From CAYPTJ01 sp964413845 (lineage in GTDB: Bacteria > Patescibacteriota > WWE3 > 9FT-COMBO-53-11): a stretch of 17,160 nucleotides of DNA. The stretch is from the NCBI GenBank assembly GCA_964413845.1, contig CAYPTJ010000021.1:1-17160 (forward strand), given 5' to 3'. Shown piece after piece: positions 1 through 6,102 of this stretch. The notes beneath the pieces are model-generated. The model did no database searches, was not told the origin of the DNA, and worked only from the letters and a program-made list of their open reading frames with translations. Every line of letters starts with the position of its first letter. Positions within the stretch are counted from its first letter, which is position 1. Both the position numbers and the translations under genes were made by a program.

Positions 1-1
1 G

Positions 2-844
2 GCAATTGAGATCTTCTCCAAACCTGAGATCGTCAAGGCGGTTACAAGGGAAAACGATGAGAGAATCGGTGATGAAGCAAGCTATCACCTCCGCATTGTT
101 CCCACCAAAGAGACATACCTCAAGCTGGTGGAGGCGCTGCAGGAGAAACCTTTGACTGATGTTGAAAGAACAAACCTGGAGAAATCCTTCGAGGGGATCG
201 AAAAGTTGGCACTGGACCTTTGGATCGGGAAAAACACCCTCGTGGCGAGGGAAATTAAGTTTTTTTTCAAAATAAAGCCTTCGTTGGAAGGGATAGGTAC
301 CTCCCCCTATACCACCTCCCTTAACCTATTAGGCATGGGCACCTTCGAAGGCATTTTTGTGCTGGAGATTCCAAAGATCAACGCTCCTGTTTCCATCACC
401 GCTCCTGAAGGCGCTCGAAATATTGAAGAGCTGTACGAGATCATAGGAATCGCTCCGCTTTATGAGAGGTCGCGGGATGCGCACCGGTTGTCTGATCTGG
501 AGAGCTTGCGAACGGCCATTGAGCTGGCAATATTGGAGGGAGTCAAACTTCCCACATTGAAGGCACCAAGTAGCTCAACGGCAGGCGGAAATTGGGTAAA
601 GATGGATCTTTCTGGGTACATCCTAAACCTACCAACCGACCCTAAGAATGGGAAAGCATTCACCGATTGCAAGGGGAATAAGGTTACCGGTGAATATCAA
701 TTTATGAGCGATGGAACCTACTACGTTCTAAGAACCCGACTAGAAGAAGAAAGTAACTGCAAATATTACACTGACGACAAGAACGCTAATAATTGGTATG
801 AGGTCGGAACTGCTCCCGGCTTGAGCAAATTCTTTGGCCTCTAA
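2..844 (+). CDS. LolA/LppX-like domain fused to type IV pilin-like C-terminal domain (5' partial)
   Basis: The reading frame is open from base 2 with no stop upstream, so the gene begins before the window and only its last 280 codons are seen. GTG at 128 is an internal Val and not a credible start. Residues about 1-145 alternate beta-like segments (YHLRIVPTKETY, LALDLWIGKNTLVAREIKF, then PVSITAPEGARNIEEL), which recalls lipoprotein-carrier-like half-barrels of the LolA/LppX type. From RDAHRLSDLESLRTAIELA onward it resembles the soluble C-terminal part of Patescibacterial prepilins: helix, then LSGYILNLPTDPKNG, a Cys pair (FTDCKGN, SNCKYY) and YYVLRTRLEEE. The hydrophobic pilin N-helix is absent at the fusion point. 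It probably acts outside the membrane, but the N-terminus that would show a signal or lipobox is not in view. Its TAA overlaps the valS stop on the other strand. The domain calls are recognition by eye. Confidence 0.7.
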   Translation, partial: AIEIFSKPEIVKAVTRENDERIGDEASYHLRIVPTKETYLKLVEALQEKPLTDVERTNLEKSFEGIEKLALDLWIGKNTLVAREIKFFFKIKPSLEGIGTSPYTTSLNLLGMGTFEGIFVLEIPKINAPVSITAPEGARNIEELYEIIGIAPLYERSRDAHRLSDLESLRTAIELAILEGVKLPTLKAPSSSTAGGNWVKMDLSGYILNLPTDPKNGKAFTDCKGNKVTGEYQFMSDGTYYVLRTRLEEESNCKYYTDDKNANNWYEVGTAPGLSKFFGL

Positions 845-890
845 CTACTTATCTCTCGAGGCCAAGGAGAGCTGATCAAAAGCTCTCCTT
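832..890. other. Two overlapping hairpins at the convergent gene ends
   Basis: TTGGCCTC (834-841) pairs with GAGGCCAA (858-865) across a 16-nt loop. AAGGAGAGCT (864-873) pairs perfectly with AGCTCTCCTT (881-890) across a 7-nt loop. They share bases 864-865 and could compete. The segment covers the stop codons of the LolA/pilin-like gene and valS, which overlap (CTAA at 841-844). No T-run follows either stem, so this is not a standard intrinsic terminator; a role in ending both convergent transcripts is inference. Confidence 0.5.
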
Positions 891-2946
891 CCCCTAAGTT
901 CTCCCAGACCGTTTCAGTAACAAACGGCATAAAAGGGTGGAGAAGCTTGAGACACGTCTTCACGGAGGTAAGAAGAGTTTGCTTAGCTGCCAGATCACCA
1001 TTTTTCAACCGGTCTTTAATCTTTTCGATATAAACATCCGCAAGATGGTGCCACATAAACCGATAAATTGCCTCTCCTGCTTGAGAAAAGCGGAAGTTAT
1101 CTAGATCTCTGGTAACTTTCTTAACCAGCTGACCCAATTCCCTCAAGATTTCCCTATCCTCCGGTTTTAAGTTCTGCTTTGAAAATTGGAAATTGGAAAT
1201 TGGAAATTCCAGATTCATCCTCGTAAATCTGGCAATGTTCCAGACCTTATTGGCGAAGTTGCGGTAGCCAACAACTTTCTCCTCGGCCAAAGTTTGGTCC
1301 TGTCCCAAAGCGACCCCCACAATAAGCGCCATCCGCAGGGGATCAGCTCCGTACTTCCCAATCACCGTCATCGGATCAATGTTATATTCAGGGCGGGTCT
1401 TGCTCATCTTTTTTCCGGTGATATCTTTAACCATCCCGTTAAGAACGACGGATGAAAAAGGAATCTCCCCCATCATTGCCATCCCCATCATAATCATCCG
1501 CGCTACCCAGAAAAAGAGGATGTCGTAACCGGTCTCTAGAACCGTTCCCGGATAAAAATATTCAAGATCACGCGTCTTTTTTGGCCATCCTAAAGTGGCA
1601 AAGGGCCAAAGGGCAGAGGAGAACCAGGTATCAAGAGTATCTTGCGAACCGGGAACGGGAAGGGGATGTCCCCACCAGATCTGGCGGGAGATGCACCAAT
1701 CTTCGATGTTCTCCATCCAGTTGAAGTAGATCTTCTCAAATCGCTTGGGAACGATCTTAATCTTGCCTTTCTTGACCGCCGCAATCGCTGGCTTTGCCAG
1801 GGGAACAGCTTTCACGAACCACTGCTTCGAAACCATCGGTTCCACCACCGTTTTGCAACGGTAGCAAAGACCGACAGAGTGGGTGTAGTTTGGATCGATC
1901 TTCTCCAGCAAACCTTTCTTTTTCATATCCTGGGCAACTTTTTTACGGGCTTCTCCAACGGTTAAGCCGGCGTAGGGACCGGTCTTTTCATTTAACCTCC
2001 CATCGAAGCCAATCACCTGGCGGATCTCAAGGTTATGGCGCTGGCCAATCTCAAAATCGTTGGGGTCATGCGCGGGGGTCACTTTGACAACACCCGTCCC
2101 AAACTTAGGATCAACCGCAGGATCAGCGATCACTTTCATCCGCTTTTTTCCAAGAAGTGTCTCAATTTCGATCTCTTGCCCAACGTATTTTTTGTCACCC
2201 TTCGCTGCGCTGGAAGTGTGTTTCCATAAATGGAAATAGCGGGGATCTTTGGGATGAACGGCAATGGCGGTGTCACCAAACTTTGTCTCCGGCCGCACCG
2301 TGGCTAGTGTCAGGGGGCCATAACGGATAAAGTAAAGAGGGTCGCGTCTCTCCTCGTACTCCACTTCAAGATCGGAGAGGGTTGTCCCACAGCGCGAACA
2401 CCAGTTGATCATCCGCTCACCCTGATAAATAAGACCCTTTTTGTAGAGTCTTGAGAAGGCTTCTCTCACTGCTGCCTGGTACTCTTTGTCCATCGTGAAC
2501 CGCTTCCGGCTCCAGTCGCAGGAGATGCCTAACCGGCGAATCTGATCTTCGATCACCCCCCCATACTTATCCATCCAAGCCCACATCCGCTTCAAAAACT
2601 CCTCTTTTCCAAGATCCTGCCGCGTCTTCTTCTCTTTTTTCCAAAGCTCACGCTCAACCACGTTCTGAGCAGCAATGGCGGCGTGGTCCTTCCCCGGAAG
2701 ATAAAGAGTAGGCTCTCCTTTCATTCGGTGGTAGCGAGTAAGAATATCCTGAAGGGTAAGCATCAGGGCGTGGCCGATATGAAGCTCCCCGGTAACATTG
2801 GGAAGAGGCATCATAATCACGAAGGGCTTCTTGGGTTGCTTGAGTTTCTTAGGTTGCTTAGGAAGGGAAGGAGTGAAAGCGCCGGAACGCTCCCACTTCC
2901 TGTAGATCTTTTCTTCGACTTCTTGGGGTTTAAAGGTTTTTTCCAT
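841..2946 (-). CDS. valS: Valyl-tRNA synthetase, compact form
   Basis: Class I aminoacyl-tRNA synthetase that charges tRNA-Val in the cytoplasm. In the 701 residues I see the HIGH motif (LHIGHAL, about 55-61), the editing-domain signature ATVRPETKFGDTAIAVHP (215-232), Cys pairs CSRC (183-186) and CYRC (361-364), the catalytic segment WCISRQIWWGH (417-427), DTWFSSALWPF (439-449) and KMSKT (513-517). Bacterial ValRS is usually about 880-950 residues. Here WWGH is followed after only a few residues by LDTWFSS, so a stretch of roughly 35-40 residues seen in E. coli ValRS is missing, and the protein stops after the anticodon-binding domain without the usual C-terminal coiled-coil arm. KMSKTRPEYNIDP replaces the usual KMSKSxGNVIDP. 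A heptad DNA repeat lies in frame at about residues 579-588. ATG start at 2946; no strong Shine-Dalgarno. Confidence 0.96.
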   Translation of the reverse strand: MEKTFKPQEVEEKIYRKWERSGAFTPSLPKQPKKLKQPKKPFVIMMPLPNVTGELHIGHALMLTLQDILTRYHRMKGEPTLYLPGKDHAAIAAQNVVERELWKKEKKTRQDLGKEEFLKRMWAWMDKYGGVIEDQIRRLGISCDWSRKRFTMDKEYQAAVREAFSRLYKKGLIYQGERMINWCSRCGTTLSDLEVEYEERRDPLYFIRYGPLTLATVRPETKFGDTAIAVHPKDPRYFHLWKHTSSAAKGDKKYVGQEIEIETLLGKKRMKVIADPAVDPKFGTGVVKVTPAHDPNDFEIGQRHNLEIRQVIGFDGRLNEKTGPYAGLTVGEARKKVAQDMKKKGLLEKIDPNYTHSVGLCYRCKTVVEPMVSKQWFVKAVPLAKPAIAAVKKGKIKIVPKRFEKIYFNWMENIEDWCISRQIWWGHPLPVPGSQDTLDTWFSSALWPFATLGWPKKTRDLEYFYPGTVLETGYDILFFWVARMIMMGMAMMGEIPFSSVVLNGMVKDITGKKMSKTRPEYNIDPMTVIGKYGADPLRMALIVGVALGQDQTLAEEKVVGYRNFANKVWNIARFTRMNLEFPISNFQFSKQNLKPEDREILRELGQLVKKVTRDLDNFRFSQAGEAIYRFMWHHLADVYIEKIKDRLKNGDLAAKQTLLTSVKTCLKLLHPFMPFVTETVWENLGEGELLISSPWPREISS
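1183..1210. repeat. 7-nt tandem repeat (AAATTGG)x3 plus AAATTCC inside valS
   Basis: Three perfect copies of AAATTGG at 1183-1189, 1190-1196 and 1197-1203, followed by AAATTCC at 1204-1210, all in one 7-nt register. The repeat is translated in valS as part of NLEFPISNFQF, in the linker between the catalytic core and the anticodon-binding domain, where extra residues should be tolerated. Confidence 0.9.
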
Positions 2947-2980
2947 CTGGTCTCTATCTTAACCAAAATAACTAGCTTTT

Positions 2981-3016
2981 AAAAGAAAAGGACCTTGGTA
3001 AAGTACACAAGGTCCT
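2981..3016 (-). terminator. Rho-independent terminator after the Cys-rich gene
   Basis: AGGACCTTG (2989-2997) and CAAGGTCCT (3008-3016) form a perfect 9-bp stem with a 10-nt loop. Read on the minus strand the stem is followed at once by TTTTCTTTT. It lies 10 nt past the stop of the 149-residue Cys-rich gene, separating it from valS downstream. Confidence 0.85.
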
Positions 3017-3025
3017 AACTGAGCC

Positions 3026-3475
3026 TTAAGCTATCAGCTCCTCAAGAAAGCCAGCAATATCAGCTTCGGTAAGGGTTGCCATCTGGAATTGCTCAACTGT
3101 AGCCCTGATCTTTTCCAGAAGGGCCTGGGCTAGCTCCTTCTTCGCCAGCAGGTAGCAACGATCACAGCGATGCACATTCAGAACATCGTGCACCCAGTTT
3201 TTTTCCTCTTCCGTCTTCTCCCCATACCAATGGATGGGACCAGCGAGAAACTGCTCTCCACGAACGCCAACTGTTCGCTCGACGCTTCGCCGGCAGACTC
3301 GACAGGTACCGCACTGTTTCCACCAACTAGGGGCGGAGGAACAATATCCAGTTGACAGTTCAACCGGATGCCCATTGGGACAGGTTGCCTCATACTCGGC
3401 GATGTTAAACGGATAGACAAGCTCTGACCTTTTAGGTCTTCTGCCTCCTCCACTGCCTCCTCCTTGACCGCGCAT
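3026..3475 (-). CDS. Small Cys-rich protein, probably zinc-binding, function unknown
   Basis: I do not recognise the family. The 149-residue protein starts with a Gly-rich basic tail (RGQGGGSGGGRRPKR), then has Cys and His arranged as metal sites: CPNGH (32-36), C45, CGTCRVC (55-61) and CDRC (104-107). The last 40 residues look helical (LLAKKELAQALLEKI and following). No signal peptide or membrane segment is visible, so it is probably cytoplasmic. The ATG at 3475 is preceded at good spacing by AAGGAGG, one of the few strong Shine-Dalgarno sites in this window, and the gene has its own promoter-like sequence and terminator, so it is likely a single-gene transcript. A zinc-ribbon or zinc-finger role is inference from the Cys spacing only. 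Confidence 0.8.
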   Translation of the reverse strand: MRGQGGGSGGGRRPKRSELVYPFNIAEYEATCPNGHPVELSTGYCSSAPSWWKQCGTCRVCRRSVERTVGVRGEQFLAGPIHWYGEKTEEEKNWVHDVLNVHRCDRCYLLAKKELAQALLEKIRATVEQFQMATLTEADIAGFLEELIA

Positions 3476-3529
3476 AGCAAGCCCCCTCCTTTCCTTTAAT
3501 TTGAGTAATAGAAAGAACTCCTTAACCCA

Positions 3530-3558
3530 CTTCTACCATGAAATCTCCGAAATAGCAA
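3530..3558 (-). promoter_or_regulatory. Promoter for the Cys-rich gene
   Basis: Minus strand: TTGCTA (3558-3553), 17-bp spacer, TAGAAG (3535-3530) with an upstream TG (TGGTAGAAG, extended -10). The predicted transcript would have about 48 nt of leader carrying the AAGGAGG site. Hexamers match the sigma-70 consensus at four of six positions each. Confidence 0.45.
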
Positions 3559-3621
3559 AGGTAATAAGGATTAGGGGATCTAGTTACTCGTACGTGAGGT
3601 GCTCCCTTCGTTCGCAACCTC

Positions 3622-3683
3622 CTTACTCGCTAACGCTCGTATGTGGCGTCGCTTCGCTCCTTGCTTACTCGCTAACGCTCGTA
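3622..3683. repeat. 20-bp direct repeat pair in the intergenic region
   Basis: CTTACTCGCTAACGCTCGTA occurs identically at 3622-3641 and 3664-3683, separated by 22 bp that themselves hold related short motifs (GCGTCGCTTCGCTCC). The second copy runs into the 3' end of the BpsA-like gene. On the minus strand each copy reads CGAGCGTTAGCGAG, which can fold as a mini-hairpin with tandem G.A mismatches. The intergenic stretch 3476-3671 otherwise holds only the promoter noted. Confidence 0.8.
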
Positions 3684-4313
3684 AGTATAAATTTTTCCCC
3701 GATATTCACCTCGGATTAGGGGACGGGTTTTGGGAGTAGGACGAAGAATATAAAGATCAGAAGTGTCACCGATCGTTTTGGCAGCAATATATTCATTGAA
3801 GTTGGGGAGAAGCTCTTCAATAACCACTCCATGGGCCAAGATCCTCTCCTGAACGGCCAAAACTCTCTCCGGCGCCTTTTCGGAAGTCCCGTAGCAAAAG
3901 AGAATTCGCCCCCGCTCTCCTTTGCTTAGAGCTTCAAGGGAACGGGAGAGAAAAAGGGAAACCCCCTCTGGGGTATAAGGAGGATCGGTAAAAATAGCAT
4001 CAAAAGAGGTGATAAGGCGATAAGGTGTCGGGCTTCTAAGGTTGTGCTTAATAATCCTGATTGCCTCCTTACTCTCTCGCTTAATCACCTCTAAAACATC
4101 GCCATCCAAATCCAAGACCCAGATTTCGGTATTTTTTGCTTTGGGCAAAGAAGCAAGGGAGGTTAGATCATAATCACCAAGAAAAAGGATTTTGGAGTTG
4201 GTCAGAAACCCCCGGCTAGCTAAAAAGTTTACCCGAGCAACGAGGGTTTCTTCCGTCGCCCCAAACTGATCAAGCTTACGCTTTGCTTTTGGTCTAAGCT
4301 CCACAAGACCCAT
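3672..4313 (-). CDS. BpsA-like / DUF43 family methyltransferase-fold protein (branched polyamine synthase-like), short form
   Basis: The 213-residue protein carries the sequence signature of the BpsA C-terminal domain (N4-bis(aminopropyl)spermidine synthase family): KRKLDQFGATEETLVARVNFL near the start, LFLGDYDLTSLASL (43-55), WVLDLDGDVLEVI (65-77), FDAIFTDPPYT (104-114), and NFNEYIAAKTIGDTSDLYIL (171-190). Characterised members transfer aminopropyl groups to spermidine and are about 350 residues with an N-terminal winged-helix-like domain. Here that domain is missing and the protein begins at the catalytic part. Family membership is fairly clear from the motifs; polyamine branching in this organism is not shown, and another small-molecule alkylation is possible. 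ATG at 4313 has only a GGAG two bases upstream, too close for a normal Shine-Dalgarno, and a -10-like TATACT ends 7 nt before it. Confidence 0.8.
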   Translation of the reverse strand: MGLVELRPKAKRKLDQFGATEETLVARVNFLASRGFLTNSKILFLGDYDLTSLASLPKAKNTEIWVLDLDGDVLEVIKRESKEAIRIIKHNLRSPTPYRLITSFDAIFTDPPYTPEGVSLFLSRSLEALSKGERGRILFCYGTSEKAPERVLAVQERILAHGVVIEELLPNFNEYIAAKTIGDTSDLYILRPTPKTRPLIRGEYRGKIYTYER

Positions 4314-4320
4314 CTCTCCA

Positions 4321-4326
4321 AGTATA
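4321..4326 (-). promoter_or_regulatory. -10-like TATACT just upstream of the BpsA-like start
   Basis: Minus strand TATACT at 4326-4321 is 7 nt before the ATG, so transcription starting there would give an essentially leaderless mRNA. No good -35 is seen at 16-18 bp (AACCCT at 4349-4344), so this is a weak call. Confidence 0.35.
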
Positions 4327-4340
4327 ACGAAAAAGGATTG

Positions 4341-4368
4341 TTTAGGGTTTTGGGATTAGAATTTAGGA
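4341..4368. repeat. 7-nt-period degenerate repeat (TTTAGGG type)
   Basis: Four consecutive heptads in register: TTTAGGG, TTTTGGG, ATTAGAA, TTTAGGA. They fill most of the short gap between the stop of the solute-binding protein (4372-4374) and the BpsA-like gene. Confidence 0.65.
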
Positions 4369-4371
4369 TTT

Positions 4372-6024
4372 CTATTCTTCTGGCGGTGGGGCGACACCTT
4401 CCAGCTGGTTGATTGTCGCTTGTGTTGTTTCTAACGTTTTGATGGCGTCTTTGCCCTCAAGAACATTGGCAATCGCCTGTGTATAAGCGTCCACGTAAGC
4501 CTTGTTTCCGGAAAAATCGGTTGTCTTACTTGAGACAGCGGTAGGTGCACCGGCAAGAACCGCTCCCAAAACGGCGTGAGTTTTGAGACTCTCCGCAAGG
4601 GAAGGACGGCTGTACGGTTCACCAAAGGAGCGCGCTTGTGAAATTGCTGAGTAAAGTTTTCGTTGTTGTTCCTCCTCAGATAAAAACTTCAAAAGTCGCC
4701 AGGCAATTTCTGGATTTTGGGAATCCTTGCTCACTGCTTCCATCCAAAAAGTTGCCCAGTGGACACCGGCGGGGGCAGCGGAAGGAAGCTGCGGAACCGG
4801 AACCGCCGCAAATTCAAGTTGGGGATTAAGGTTTTTGATGTCAAGCGCCCGCCAGGAAGGGCCGAAGATCATCGCTGCCTGGCCATTGGCAAAGGCGTTG
4901 ATCGAGAAAGGTAAGGTCTCATCCCAAATATGATCAACTTTTACGAAATTAGTGTAGAAGGTAAGGGCATCTGCCGCCGCTTGTGCTTTTAGCCCCGTCA
5001 AGGGGTCAACCCCACTTTGGACGAAAAGAAGGGAAAGAAGATCCGCGGCGTGAGAGATGTTGTTCGCCGCTCCAAAGGCTGCCCCCGCTCTAAGAATTTT
5101 CTTTTTAGGATTGTTCTCTTCCCACTGGGTGAGTCTTACCGCCTCGCGCCGAAAGCCTTCCCAGGTAGAGAGAGCCCCCGCCGCATCTACCCCTTTGAAT
5201 TGATCTTTGTTGTAAAAAAGAACCAAACCATCATACTCGAGAGGGATGGCGTAGATTTGATCTCCAACTTTGCTTAAGGTGTGGGCAATAGGATAAAAGT
5301 AAGTGGTGTAGTCACTCTCGGACATAACGGCTGGGGGTAAAGAGGAAAGCTCGCCTGAAAACTCTTTGATCCAACTGTTGTGCAGACGCAAAATATCTGG
5401 AGCAGTTCCTTGTTGAAGACGAGTAAGAAGGGTTGTTTTAAGCTGCTCCAGGGTTCCAAAGGTTCTTTTTTCATAGTTGATCGTGAGGGAGACATTGGGA
5501 TGCTCCTTAGTGTAGGCGGCGATAAATTCGGAGAAAAGGGGGTTTATCAGGTCGGAATTCTCCCAAAGACCCCAGTAAGTTAAAGTAACCTCTTTTTTCG
5601 GTTGGGGGATCAGGTTTTTAAGAAAAGGAATCCGGTAAAGATCAAGTTTAAGAAGTGAGCTACCGGCAACGATAATAAGGATAAAAACAAAGAGGATCGA
5701 AAAAAGCTTGAGTATAGCCTTAAGTTTTACTAACCCTCCTGTCGGAAGCCTCGCCCCCCGACCGAATGAGACCGGCGGAGAAGGTGGTTGAGGCGGAGGG
5801 GAAGGAGGAACTTCCCCTCGCTCTGGAAATTGAGGCTCAACTTTTTTGGGAGGAAGAGAAGGTTCCAAACCAGAGGCAGGAGGAGGTGCAACTGGAGAAG
5901 CAAATGGTGTAGGAACGGCGGGTTTTGCACCTACCGGCACTGTAGGTGCAGGCGCACTTGGCAAAACAGGTTGGTTAGGAGAAGGCTCCCCAATTCCACC
6001 TGGGGTAGGCAGGTTACTTTCCAT
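4372..6024 (-). CDS. Membrane-anchored extracellular solute-binding protein, family 1 (sugar-type)
   Basis: About 550 residues. Residues 1-100 are very Pro-rich with no signal peptide. A basic patch (LVKLKAILK) leads into one hydrophobic segment at about 106-124 (LFSILFVFILIIVAGSSLL), so the Pro-rich tail should be cytoplasmic and the rest outside. From about 146 the sequence fits the SBP_bac_1 family of ABC sugar transporters: VTLTYWGLWE, TAPDILRLHNSWIKEF, IYAIPLEYDGLVLFYNKDQF, FANGQAAMIFGPSWRALDI, and a C-terminal WRLLKFLSEEEQQ. No permease or ATPase gene is nearby. The ligand cannot be named. GTG at 6027 and ATG at 6024 are both possible starts; the upstream promoter places the mRNA 5' end almost on them. 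Proteins of this layout are familiar from Patescibacteria. Confidence 0.88.
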   Translation of the reverse strand: MESNLPTPGGIGEPSPNQPVLPSAPAPTVPVGAKPAVPTPFASPVAPPPASGLEPSLPPKKVEPQFPERGEVPPSPPPQPPSPPVSFGRGARLPTGGLVKLKAILKLFSILFVFILIIVAGSSLLKLDLYRIPFLKNLIPQPKKEVTLTYWGLWENSDLINPLFSEFIAAYTKEHPNVSLTINYEKRTFGTLEQLKTTLLTRLQQGTAPDILRLHNSWIKEFSGELSSLPPAVMSESDYTTYFYPIAHTLSKVGDQIYAIPLEYDGLVLFYNKDQFKGVDAAGALSTWEGFRREAVRLTQWEENNPKKKILRAGAAFGAANNISHAADLLSLLFVQSGVDPLTGLKAQAAADALTFYTNFVKVDHIWDETLPFSINAFANGQAAMIFGPSWRALDIKNLNPQLEFAAVPVPQLPSAAPAGVHWATFWMEAVSKDSQNPEIAWRLLKFLSEEEQQRKLYSAISQARSFGEPYSRPSLAESLKTHAVLGAVLAGAPTAVSSKTTDFSGNKAYVDAYTQAIANVLEGKDAIKTLETTQATINQLEGVAPPPEE

Positions 6025-6032
6025 CACCTTTG

Positions 6033-6062
6033 AGCATACGAGAAACTAGGCCGTCTAGTCAA
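6033..6062 (-). promoter_or_regulatory. Promoter for the solute-binding protein gene; near-leaderless transcript
   Basis: Minus strand: TTGACT (6062-6057), 18-bp spacer, TATGCT (6038-6033). The expected start of transcription falls at about 6026, on the GTG/ATG start pair, so the mRNA would have almost no leader. Confidence 0.6.
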
Positions 6063-6102
6063 ACGTCCTCTTTCTCGCTGCACTCAAAAGTAAGCTCTTA
6101 AG

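Noticed and set aside
3178..3480. 100-codon minus-strand frame overlapping the Cys-rich gene
   Set aside because: The Shine-Dalgarno spacing and Cys motifs favour the frame starting at 3475; this one gives a Pro/Ser-rich shadow.
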